A stretch of 64,000 nt of DNA from the NCBI RefSeq assembly GCF_042651465.1, contig NZ_JBHSCZ010000002.1:124001-188000 (forward strand). Reading direction: 5' to 3'. Position 1 is the stretch's first letter. Every line of letters starts with the position of its first letter. Source of the DNA: Ferruginibacter yonginensis. GTDB taxonomy: Bacteria; Bacteroidota; Bacteroidia; Chitinophagales; Chitinophagaceae. The notes beneath the pieces were generated by a model that saw only the letters and a program-made list of their open reading frames with translations, ran no database searches and was not told the DNA's origin. Below, piece by piece: positions 16,371-24,846 of this stretch. The position numbers were made by a program, and so were the translations under genes.

Positions 16371-17991
16371 GCAATACTGTTTCAGCCGATTTACACAAAC
16401 TGTACACCGATAGAAAACCAAAAAATACTATCAAATAAACCCATAACGGTATTGTGGTGGTTTGAGCAATTTTTGTATCAATCCAACCATCAGGTATAGC
16501 ATGTAATAAAAAAGCTAATAACATAAATAATAATACTGGCCAATAATTAGCAACAAAGCCACTCCAAACATTTAAAGTAAAATCATTGGTGATTTGATGT
16601 AACATATTACTTGCAACAGTAAAATCGGCTGCTTTAAAAAACACCCAACAAAAACAAACAAAATGAAAAGTAATCAGTATTACGATAGTGTTATACCACC
16701 AAGTATTGTTCATTTTTTTAAGTGCATTACCAGTAAGCAATAACCAAATTTTATGAATTGCCAAACCAATACCATGTAACGAGCCCCAAATAATAAAATT
16801 CCAACTGGCACCATGCCAAAAGCCGCCCAATAACATGGTTGCCATTAGGTTTAAACTAGCTGCCATACCTGCTTTTTCTTTTTTAATAATGGCTGGCAAT
16901 AAAAATAGTAACAATACTACCACACAAATTATTGCTGAAACTACCACACTACAATGCAACAAAAAATGAGCAGCAGCAAATACGCCAGTTGTAAATAATA
17001 AGGCTATAAGCCATGTTGCAATGCTGCCCTTTTTATTACCACCTAACGGTATATATAAATAATCTTTCAGCCATGATGATAGTGAAATATGCCACCTACG
17101 CCAAAACTCAGTAATACTTTTACTTTGGTAAGGCGATAAAAAATTAGTGGGTATATGAAACCCTAACCAACGGGCAATACCAATGGCCACATCACTCAAA
17201 CCACTAAAATCGCAGTATATAACTACAGCATAACCATACACAGCCATTAAATTTTCAAGACCGGTGTAGCGTTCAGGAGCATCAAAAATATAATTTACAA
17301 AGTTGAGGGTAATATAATCTGATATTACCAATTTTTTAAACAAGCCCGATACAATTAAATAAAACCCTTTTGCAAAGTCATGTTCAGTAATGCGATAAGG
17401 TTTATTAATTTGCGGTACAAAATCGTGTGCCCTCACAATTGGCCCCATTACCAACTTTGGAAAAAAAGATAAAAACAATAAATAATCGCTGAACTTTTTA
17501 GCAGGTTCAAATTCACCTTTATATACATCAAACGTATAACTCAAATTTTCAAAAGTATAAAATGAAATACCTACTGGTAGTAAAATGTTGAGTGGATTAA
17601 AACCTGTGTGAAATAGATTATTACTAAGCTCAATAAAAAAGTTGGTGTACTTAAAATAAAAGAGCATTCCCAAATTAAAAACAATGCTCGTTAAAAGTAA
17701 GGTTAACTTAACCTTTTTGTTTTGCTGTCGCCAAATTGCATTCGATAGCACAAAATCAACAATGGCTGATATAATAACCAAACCCACAAAATAACCGCTT
17801 GCTTTGTAAAAAAAGTACAGTGAAAAAAAACAGAAAATATAACGTCTTGCTATTATATTATTTTTAAAAATATAGTACAACACCATAAAAATGGTAAAGA
17901 AAAAAACAAAAAAACCATTGTTAAACAATAACGGATTATCCGGATTGTATAATAACTGTTTCAGCAATGCGTCAGCATCAAAGGTGGGCAT
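16351..17991 (-). CDS. MBOAT family O-acyltransferase (AlgI/DltB-like)
   Basis: This 546-residue, multi-spanning membrane protein has the MBOAT signatures WRRWHISLSSWLKDYLYIPLGG and LLGGFWHGASWNFIIWGSLHG, the second containing the catalytic His. The early segment NILLPVGISFYTFENLSY is also characteristic. MBOAT proteins of the AlgI/PatA type move acyl groups across the inner membrane for O-acetylation of alginate, peptidoglycan or other glycans. It is the last gene of a three-gene minus-strand operon (glucosaminidase, SGNH hydrolase, MBOAT; gaps of 12 bases each). That context favours a peptidoglycan or surface-glycan target. The exact acceptor is an inference. Confidence 0.93.
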   Translation of the reverse strand: MPTFDADALLKQLLYNPDNPLLFNNGFFVFFFTIFMVLYYIFKNNIIARRYIFCFFSLYFFYKASGYFVGLVIISAIVDFVLSNAIWRQQNKKVKLTLLLTSIVFNLGMLFYFKYTNFFIELSNNLFHTGFNPLNILLPVGISFYTFENLSYTFDVYKGEFEPAKKFSDYLLFLSFFPKLVMGPIVRAHDFVPQINKPYRITEHDFAKGFYLIVSGLFKKLVISDYITLNFVNYIFDAPERYTGLENLMAVYGYAVVIYCDFSGLSDVAIGIARWLGFHIPTNFLSPYQSKSITEFWRRWHISLSSWLKDYLYIPLGGNKKGSIATWLIALLFTTGVFAAAHFLLHCSVVVSAIICVVVLLLFLLPAIIKKEKAGMAASLNLMATMLLGGFWHGASWNFIIWGSLHGIGLAIHKIWLLLTGNALKKMNNTWWYNTIVILITFHFVCFCWVFFKAADFTVASNMLHQITNDFTLNVWSGFVANYWPVLLFMLLAFLLHAIPDGWIDTKIAQTTTIPLWVYLIVFFGFLSVYSLCKSAETVLPIYLQF

Positions 17992-18003
17992 ATGGGTTCT
18001 TTA

Positions 18004-19350
18004 TTATGGATTTAGTTGTTGGGTATATTTTTGATAATCATTATACAAAGCCTCAAAAAAATAAGTTGCTAATACGGTTGCCCCTGCTCTGTTAGGGTGT
18101 ACATAATCTTTATTAGCTAATGCAGGTTTGCGATTAGCCCAATCAACAATACTATTAGTACCACCCATTGTTGCAAATTGGTTATAAAAATTACAATTGT
18201 TTTGGTAGGCAATATTGGCTTGTAGTTTCACCAAACTATCAATACCAATGGCCGATTTGTAAGTGCCGGCATAGTTAAAAGCCCTATCGGCAGTACTTAT
18301 AATAAGCACATCAGTTGAAGGAAAACATTGCTTAATTTTCTTAACTACGGGCAACATTAATTTACCATAATAATTAAAGTTAACATCGTTAGGCTTGTAC
18401 AATACATTAACACCATACTGCAATACAATTAAATCGTATGGGTTAGCTTTATTTATATCTGCCAAAAAACTACTATCAATTTTTCCAATTTCGGTTCCCG
18501 AAATACCTCTGAAAGAAAAATTATCTACAAAAACACCATCATTACTTTCAAATGTAACCCCATAAACATCGAGTGCTTTATTATTAATATTGATGTTGAT
18601 TTGTGGGTTATTATTTTGCAATAAAGCCGCTTTGTTTATTTTGTTTGAACCATAAATACTTAATGCATTATCATTTACATTTATGGCAACAGCCGTAGGC
18701 ATATAACCGAACAATAAGCTTTTTGTTATTACAGCATTTGAGTCTTTAAAACTATGATCAGTAATTTTAATACTACCGCTATTAGTGTTGTATTTATAAC
18801 CAGATAAAAACAGGGTTGCTTTATCATCGCTTTTAAAATTGGTAGTTTGCCAATCACCTGTAATACTACTATAAGCTGTTGTTCTAATACCTGAGCCTGG
18901 TGTAGCCAATGGCACAAAACCTACTCCTACTCCACCAAAATATTGTTGCATTAATTCCCTCAATGTTTGGGTCATTAAATCGCCTTCAATCATACTATCA
19001 CCCAAAAAAGCTATGCGTACTTTACCTTTTTTAGTAGTTTTTAAAAGATGTAATTTTTTTGCAAATTGCTGCAATGCAGCGCTGTTGGTATCAATATTAA
19101 AATTAGTAATTAAATGAGGGGTGCGGTATAACGAAAAATTATAACTGGCTTTTTGTTGAATGGCAATAGGAGCCTCCTCTTTATTTAATGTTATGGAATC
19201 ATTTACATCCATTTTAAAAACATCAGCCACAACATTAACCCTCATAAATGGTGTATAATGTACACCCAAGTAGGTGCCTACTAATGACAGCGAAAAATAA
19301 ATGCAAAATGTTATACAAGTAAAGTACAACACTTTTCTGGAGCCGCTCAT
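18004..19350 (-). CDS. SGNH/GDSL-family protein, membrane-anchored
   Basis: A single N-terminal hydrophobic segment (about residues 8-28) suggests an inner-membrane anchor with a periplasmic body. SGNH blocks are visible: VRIAFLGDSMIEGD (Ser), a Gly-rich FGGVGVGFVPL, LIVLQYGVNVLY (Asn) and DYVHPNRAGATVLA (Asp-x-x-His). It is distinct from the SGNH gene at 15156. The gene lies between a GH73-type glucosaminidase and an MBOAT acyltransferase in one operon. It therefore probably works as the periplasmic acetyl transferase or esterase arm of an O-acylation system, like PatB/AlgX partners of MBOAT proteins. The substrate is inferred from context only. Confidence 0.85.
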   Translation of the reverse strand: MSGSRKVLYFTCITFCIYFSLSLVGTYLGVHYTPFMRVNVVADVFKMDVNDSITLNKEEAPIAIQQKASYNFSLYRTPHLITNFNIDTNSAALQQFAKKLHLLKTTKKGKVRIAFLGDSMIEGDLMTQTLRELMQQYFGGVGVGFVPLATPGSGIRTTAYSSITGDWQTTNFKSDDKATLFLSGYKYNTNSGSIKITDHSFKDSNAVITKSLLFGYMPTAVAINVNDNALSIYGSNKINKAALLQNNNPQINININNKALDVYGVTFESNDGVFVDNFSFRGISGTEIGKIDSSFLADINKANPYDLIVLQYGVNVLYKPNDVNFNYYGKLMLPVVKKIKQCFPSTDVLIISTADRAFNYAGTYKSAIGIDSLVKLQANIAYQNNCNFYNQFATMGGTNSIVDWANRKPALANKDYVHPNRAGATVLATYFFEALYNDYQKYTQQLNP

Positions 19351-19362
19351 ACAACGTTGGTA

Positions 19363-19863
19363 TTACAAATGATGTTTTTTGATGGTGTCTAACAATCGCT
19401 TCTTCCAAATTACTGGAGCTTCTGAGTAACCAGATTTACTGATAGCATCTGCCCACAATGCAATATTAGAAGATGATTTTAATTTATTATAAAACTTTTT
19501 TCTTGTCATTAAATTACAAAAAGAAACGTACGATGCAGCAACGCTAGGGTATTGACGATAACGACTTTTAATACCCTTTTTTTTGCCCAAATTATTGGGG
19601 CCAACAATACCAAAATGATTGTTAAGGCGACGAGCATTTTTACTATTACCTCCACCAGATTCAATAAAAGCTACGCCTAAAATTATTGAAGCAGGTATAT
19701 GGTATACACCAGACAATGAATCGGCCAAACGGCGGTATTTAGCTTCGTATGAAGTTTGTGCAGCAGTACTTACTACAAATACAATTAACCCCATAACAGC
19801 CAATGCTACCTTTTTATATGCAGCAGTTTGTGTATAAGGTAAAATATATTGATTTGTACTCAT
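19363..19863 (-). CDS. Glucosaminidase-domain peptidoglycan hydrolase (GH73-like)
   Basis: After a signal-anchor (about residues 16-37, KKVALAVMGLIVFVVSTAAQ) comes a compact glucosaminidase domain: YHIPASIILGVAFIESGGG contains the likely catalytic Glu, followed by NHFGIVG, SRYRQYPSVAASYVSFCNLM and a C-terminal Tyr/Trp-rich helix. The family cleaves the GlcNAc-MurNAc bond in peptidoglycan. At 166 residues it is close to a minimal catalytic domain with no separate cell-wall-binding repeats. The ATG at 19863 is chosen; a TTG 15 bases upstream extends the frame but overlaps probable promoter sequence. It is the first gene of the operon with the SGNH and MBOAT genes. Confidence 0.86.
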   Translation of the reverse strand: MSTNQYILPYTQTAAYKKVALAVMGLIVFVVSTAAQTSYEAKYRRLADSLSGVYHIPASIILGVAFIESGGGNSKNARRLNNHFGIVGPNNLGKKKGIKSRYRQYPSVAASYVSFCNLMTRKKFYNKLKSSSNIALWADAISKSGYSEAPVIWKKRLLDTIKKHHL

Positions 19864-20000
19864 ATTATAAAAGTACAAAAGCTTTATGGTTTTGAGATAA
19901 TATTAAGGATCATTTATGAATTATTTTTTATCTATTTTAAATGCATCAAAAAAACTATGTTTACGGTCGTAAGTATATGCACAAGGCAATTCAATTTTAT

Positions 20001-20008
20001 TACATTTG
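20001..20008 (+). promoter_or_regulatory. Possible -7 element of the arginase-fold gene
   Basis: TACATTTG fits the TAnnTTTG -7 consensus and lies 14 bases before the ATG at 20023. No TTG is found at the expected -33 spacing, so the assignment is weak and would imply a very short leader. Confidence 0.3.
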
Positions 20009-20022
20009 CCAAAAAATGAAAC

Positions 20023-21150
20023 ATGCTTGATCTTCATGATTTTTTAACACCGATATCTTTTGCTGCCATTAATGAAGATGAAGGGTATGTTGACGGACAA
20101 TTAGGCAAACACATTATTACGCAAGATGATGAGGTATTTGATTTAACCAAAGTTGATATTATTGTAGTAGGTGTAACTGAAAATCGTGGTAATGGTACAA
20201 TGGAAAAGCAAAATAATGCAGCCGACATTATTAGAAAACAATTGTACCGATTATATTATTGGCATACTGATATTACCATAGCAGATATTGGAAACATTAA
20301 AACAGGTGCTACCTTAACAGATAGTTATGCCGCAATAAAAACGGTGCTTGAGGAGTTGTATGCACTACAAAAAACAGTGCTCATCATCGGTGGTTCGCAT
20401 GATATTACTTTACCACAATATGAAGCTTACCGAAAAAAAACAACAGGTATTGAAGCCAGTTGTATTGATGCTACCATTAACCTGAGAGGTGAAAGTGAAG
20501 TGCCTGCGGAAAACTTTTTAATGCAAATGTTTACCGGTGAAGATAATATTTTGAAACACTACAACCATATTGGTTTTCAAAGTTATTTTGTACACCCACG
20601 TATGTTGCAAACCATTGATAAATTGCGTTTTGATTGTTACAGACTTGGCCATGTTCAATTTGAAATAGATGAGATGGAACCTGTAATGCGCCAGACAGAT
20701 ATGCTCAGTTTTGATGTAAGTGCCATAAAATACAGCGATGCACCTGTAAATAAAAATTGCCCCAATGGCTTTACTGGTGTTGAGGCTTGCATGCTTACTC
20801 GTTTTGCTGGTATGAGTGAAAAACTAAGCAGCTTTGGCATTTATGGCTATTCACCCTCATTAGATACGGATGAAATTACGGCCAAACAAATTGCACAAAT
20901 AATTTGGTATTTTATTGATGGCAAACACAGGCAACGTTTAGAAGCGCCGTTACACCAGCGCCAGTTTTTTAACGAGTTTCGTACCGCATTTGCCGAGGTT
21001 GATACCTTGTTTTTACAAAGCAAACGCACCAACCGTTGGTGGATGGAAATGCCAGATGGTAGTTTCATCGCTTGCAGTAATAAGGATTATATTGTTGCTG
21101 GCAATAATGAAATTCCGGAGCGTTGGTTAAGGGTACAAGAGCGTAGTTAA
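20023..21150 (+). CDS. Arginase/formimidoylglutamase-fold protein, metal site degenerate
   Basis: The 375 residues follow the ureohydrolase (arginase/agmatinase/HutG) order of motifs: VLIIGGSHDITL, then CIDATINLR, then LSFDVSAIKYSDAPVN, then GFTGVEACMLTRFAG. In active enzymes the second motif is DAHxD and the third SxDxDxxDP. Here His and Asp of DAHxD are Thr and Asn, and the second Asp of the third motif is Ser. At most one metal could bind normally. The C-terminal RTNRWWMEMP and PERWLRVQ segments are an extension I recall from Bacteroidota relatives. Annotation as formimidoylglutamase would be by fold only. It is cytoplasmic, with no signal peptide, and is followed closely by a DD-peptidase gene. 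Confidence 0.8.
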   Translation: MLDLHDFLTPISFAAINEDEGYVDGQLGKHIITQDDEVFDLTKVDIIVVGVTENRGNGTMEKQNNAADIIRKQLYRLYYWHTDITIADIGNIKTGATLTDSYAAIKTVLEELYALQKTVLIIGGSHDITLPQYEAYRKKTTGIEASCIDATINLRGESEVPAENFLMQMFTGEDNILKHYNHIGFQSYFVHPRMLQTIDKLRFDCYRLGHVQFEIDEMEPVMRQTDMLSFDVSAIKYSDAPVNKNCPNGFTGVEACMLTRFAGMSEKLSSFGIYGYSPSLDTDEITAKQIAQIIWYFIDGKHRQRLEAPLHQRQFFNEFRTAFAEVDTLFLQSKRTNRWWMEMPDGSFIACSNKDYIVAGNNEIPERWLRVQERS

Positions 21151-21191
21151 TAAAAACTATTATCGTCATTACCATCTAAAAATTGTATTTC

Positions 21192-22487
21192 ATGAAAAAA
21201 TGTTGGTTTATTACAAGCATATTTTTATGCCAATGGGTAATGGCACAAACCAATGAAAAATTGGTGGCTAGTTTTTTAAATGATACGGCTATTAAAACTG
21301 GCCATGTTGGAATTTGTATATACGAGCCGGCCAGCAAACAATACCTTATTCAGTATAACGATCAAAAAAACTTTACCCCCAGCAGCAATGTAAAATTGTT
21401 TACACTATTTGCTGCACTACAATATTTGGGTGATAGTATACCCGGCGTACAATATATTGAAACCGATACCAGTATTGTGTTATTCCCCACAGCTGACCCT
21501 ACTTTATTGCACCCTTCATTTAACCAGCAACCCGTTTTAAAATGGTTACAACAAAGCACCAAAAAATTGTACCTATTTCAATCGCCCCAAATTATTGAAC
21601 CTTACGGCGTAGGCTGGGCTTGGGATGATTATAGCGATTACTTTATGCCCGAAAAATCAGCCATGCCTTTGTACGGCAATGTGGTAAGATTTTATGGCGA
21701 TAAAAATAATGTACATTACTATCCATCAAAAATGGTAACACAATTTAGTGTTGCCGATGATGTTAACAATGCCAGTTATAACAGGGCTGTTACCAGAAAT
21801 TTTTATAATAATGAATTTATATTAACACAGTATATTCAAAATAAGTTAGAAGAAGTGCCGTTTATAACATCTTACAAAAACACCGCTTTGTTGTTGGGAG
21901 ATACGGTGCATCAACCCATAAACATCATTCACGACACAAGCAAACTATCCAACCAAAAAATAAAAACTTTTTACAGCGTACCTACTGTTGATGTACTCAA
22001 AAAAATGATGTTTGAAAGCGATAATTTTTTAGCTGAACAAATGCTGCTTGTTATTAGCAACCTACGTTTTCATCAAATGAATACGACTTTGTTAATAGAT
22101 TCATTATTAAAAACTGATTTTATAAACATACCCCAACAACCTCGGTGGGTAGATGGTAGTGGCTTAAGCCGGTACAATTTATTTACACCGCAACAGTTCA
22201 TTTATATTTTACAAAAACTTACAGATTGTTTTGGGGTTAAAAAATTACAACAAATATTACCTACTGCTGGCGAAGGCACCTTAAAAGCATATTACAACGG
22301 CAATGAACAGCGAATTTTTGCTAAAACAGGTTCCATGAGCAATAATGTTTCACTAAGTGGCACTTTAAAAACGGATAGTGGTAAAAACTTACGCTTCTCA
22401 GTGATTATCAATAATTACAGTGGTAGTGGAAAAGCTGGTCGCCGTGCCATTGAAAAATTACTACAAGGTATTATTGCAACCAATTAG
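21192..22487 (+). CDS. dacB: PBP4-type D-Ala-D-Ala carboxypeptidase/endopeptidase (S13)
   Basis: A signal peptide (about residues 1-19, ending VMAQ) is followed by an S13 serine peptidase. The three penicillin-binding motifs are present in order: SNVK (SxxK) in FTPSSNVKLF, SRYN (SxN) in DGSGLSRYNLF, and KTG in FAKTGSMSN. PBP4/DacB enzymes trim D-alanine and cut crosslinks in periplasmic peptidoglycan. The length (431 residues) fits S13 members, with a somewhat short insert between SxxK and SxN. The ATG at 21192 is chosen over a TTG nine bases upstream. It lies 41 bases downstream of the arginase-fold gene and may be co-transcribed with it. Confidence 0.88.
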   Translation: MKKCWFITSIFLCQWVMAQTNEKLVASFLNDTAIKTGHVGICIYEPASKQYLIQYNDQKNFTPSSNVKLFTLFAALQYLGDSIPGVQYIETDTSIVLFPTADPTLLHPSFNQQPVLKWLQQSTKKLYLFQSPQIIEPYGVGWAWDDYSDYFMPEKSAMPLYGNVVRFYGDKNNVHYYPSKMVTQFSVADDVNNASYNRAVTRNFYNNEFILTQYIQNKLEEVPFITSYKNTALLLGDTVHQPINIIHDTSKLSNQKIKTFYSVPTVDVLKKMMFESDNFLAEQMLLVISNLRFHQMNTTLLIDSLLKTDFINIPQQPRWVDGSGLSRYNLFTPQQFIYILQKLTDCFGVKKLQQILPTAGEGTLKAYYNGNEQRIFAKTGSMSNNVSLSGTLKTDSGKNLRFSVIINNYSGSGKAGRRAIEKLLQGIIATN

Positions 22488-22565
22488 TATATATGAGGCA
22501 ACATAATTAAAAAATGTCGCATCTATTAAAAAACTAATATACCGAAACCACCAAAAACTGCATGT

Positions 22566-24767
22566 ATGAAAAAACTATTACCATTACTATTGCTTTTTAT
22601 AGCAAGTACTGCCGCAAAGGCACAAATTGCTTGTAGCCCTGCTTTTAGCAGCCAATTTTTAACGAGTACCAATATTAAGTTTACACCTGCTGTAACTGTT
22701 GATTCACCTTTAGTGATACATGACTGGAACTTTGGCGATGGCGCCTTTGCTTTTAACTACATAGCACCAACCCATAACTATACCGCTAATGGTGTATATA
22801 CAGTAAAACATGTAATTAAAAGATTAAATCCTAACGGGTTATTAATTTGTAACGATTCTACTACCCAAACCATTACCATACAACAAGCCACTTGTAATTT
22901 AATAGCATCGTTTACTAGTAGTGCAAGTACTGCCAATTCTTTACAATGGAACTTTGTAAACACCACAGCGAATTTTAACTCGGCTGATTCAATCCGTTGG
23001 ACGTTTGGCGATGGCACTTCATCGCTAAATATTAATCCAAATCATACCTATACCTCACCAGGTACATACACCGTTTGTTTACGTGTTAGAAAATTTGGAA
23101 CTGTAGCTACCATACCACCATGTATAAGTGAAATATGCCAACAAATTGTTGTTACGGCACCATCACCTAATTGTAACATACAAGCCTACTTTACACATGA
23201 TTCGGTAAATGTAAATACAATACATTTCAACAACCAAACAGGAGGTTTTGTTGCTTCAGACTCTATACGTTGGTCGTTTGGCGATAGCACATTTTCTTTC
23301 GATGCTAATCCGAATCATACGTATACTAGTCCGGGTAATTACACCGTATGTGTTCGTGTAAAACGTAATTTCCCTGCAGGTACCACACCTTGTATTAGTG
23401 AATATTGCAAAGTGGTTACTATTTATCCAACACCAACATCATGTAATTTAGTGGCCAATTTTACAAGCTACCGAGATAGTGGTGCTATTGCTTTATACAC
23501 CTATCAATTCAACAATACCAGTGTAGGAGCAGCTGCTACTGATTCCATCCGGTGGACGTTTGGAGATGGTACAACATCTAACCAATTTAACACAAGTCAT
23601 GTATACGCACAACCGGGCACATACAATGTTTGTTTACGCATTATTAAACGTAACCCTAATGGTGTTTTGTTAACCAATTGTATAAGCGAAAAATGCTACA
23701 CTATTGTAATTGCACCAATTTGTAATTTACAAGCTAACTATAGTTGGGTTGCTAGTACTGCTAATTACAAAACCATCAATTTCACCAATACGAGTATTGT
23801 AAATAGTACCAATATTACTACCCAATGGAACTTTGGCGATGGCACAACAGCATCAACATTTAATGCTACGCACACTTATGCCAACGCAGGTACATACAAT
23901 GTTTGTGTAACAATACAAAGTGGTAATTGCACCGCTACAAAATGTTATACAATTACAATAGTGCAACCTATGCCAGCTTGTACGCAACTGGCTAACTATA
24001 CAGTTACATCAACCACTACTCCTAACGGACAAATATTCACCTTTACACCAGCATATATTGGTAACGATATAACCTATACTTGGACATTTGGTGATGGAAC
24101 TGGCGCTACAACTACCACGGCAACACATAGCTATACTACACCAGGTAACTATACAGTTTGTTTAACAGCTTACCGCAATAATAGCTGTGCAGCAACCAAA
24201 TGTAGCAATGTATACAGTGCTCCTAATTGTAATGGTATTACCATAGGTTACAATAGTTACAGAGATTCGTTAGTACCTAATAGGGTTACTTTCGTAGCGG
24301 CTTCTAACACTAATATTGTAAGCCAAACCTGGACGATTACTCGAATGCCAGCCACAGTAGGGACAGGCACCGCAACCATTAACCAAAACAACCCGACTTA
24401 TGTATTTTTAGATAGCGGTTACTATAATGTTTGTTTAAGAGCAACATTTGCTAATGGATGTGTAAAAACATATTGTAACACAATTTACATAGCATCTCCA
24501 ATGCCAACAACAAACACTTGTAGTTTGCAAGTTTTTCCTAACCCTGCAACAAGTATTGTAAATGCTGTAGTTACACTAACAGCGCCTACCGCCATAAATG
24601 CAACCATTTTTAACGCTCAAAATGTTCAGGTATTACAACAACAACAGCAAGGCGTTGTGGGTAATAACACAGTGAGTTTCAATATAAATAATTTAACAGC
24701 GGGTGCCTATATTTTTAGAGTAGCATACGGCAACCAAGTTTGTTATGCAACATTTATAAAACAATAG
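22566..24767 (+). CDS. Secreted PKD-repeat protein with T9SS sorting domain
   Basis: A signal peptide (residues 1-19) is followed by six clear PKD repeats, each with a W-x-F-G-D-[GS] turn and a Y-T/N-V-C strand (for example IRWTFGDGTSS ... GTYTVCLRV), and a seventh degenerate one. Unusually, most repeats carry a paired Cys pattern (V-C-L-R then C-I-S-E-x-C), suggesting disulfide-stabilised domains. The last about 80 residues are a type A T9SS sorting domain starting SLQVFPNPATS. It should be a surface or secreted adhesin-like protein. No enzymatic domain is seen. The DNA-level repetition reflects the PKD units and is not a separate repeat element. Confidence 0.9.
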   Translation: MKKLLPLLLLFIASTAAKAQIACSPAFSSQFLTSTNIKFTPAVTVDSPLVIHDWNFGDGAFAFNYIAPTHNYTANGVYTVKHVIKRLNPNGLLICNDSTTQTITIQQATCNLIASFTSSASTANSLQWNFVNTTANFNSADSIRWTFGDGTSSLNINPNHTYTSPGTYTVCLRVRKFGTVATIPPCISEICQQIVVTAPSPNCNIQAYFTHDSVNVNTIHFNNQTGGFVASDSIRWSFGDSTFSFDANPNHTYTSPGNYTVCVRVKRNFPAGTTPCISEYCKVVTIYPTPTSCNLVANFTSYRDSGAIALYTYQFNNTSVGAAATDSIRWTFGDGTTSNQFNTSHVYAQPGTYNVCLRIIKRNPNGVLLTNCISEKCYTIVIAPICNLQANYSWVASTANYKTINFTNTSIVNSTNITTQWNFGDGTTASTFNATHTYANAGTYNVCVTIQSGNCTATKCYTITIVQPMPACTQLANYTVTSTTTPNGQIFTFTPAYIGNDITYTWTFGDGTGATTTTATHSYTTPGNYTVCLTAYRNNSCAATKCSNVYSAPNCNGITIGYNSYRDSLVPNRVTFVAASNTNIVSQTWTITRMPATVGTGTATINQNNPTYVFLDSGYYNVCLRATFANGCVKTYCNTIYIASPMPTTNTCSLQVFPNPATSIVNAVVTLTAPTAINATIFNAQNVQVLQQQQQGVVGNNTVSFNINNLTAGAYIFRVAYGNQVCYATFIKQ

Positions 24768-24788
24768 CTATTAAGCTGTTTACCAAAA

Positions 24789-24822
24789 CGAAAGAGCCGC
24801 TTTTAAAAGCGGCTCTTTTTTA
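24789..24822. terminator. Bidirectional intrinsic terminator
   Basis: Stem AAAGAGCCGC / GCGGCTCTTT around a short A/T loop, with T-runs on both strands, lies between the convergent PKD and mutL genes. Confidence 0.9.
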
Positions 24823-24846
24823 TTTTTATTTTCATATTTGAATCAA

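Noticed and set aside
22980..24160. Regular DNA repeats resembling a repeat array
   Set aside because: The repetition follows PKD protein units in one open frame, with variable DNA sequence, so it is a coding repeat and not a CRISPR or satellite array.
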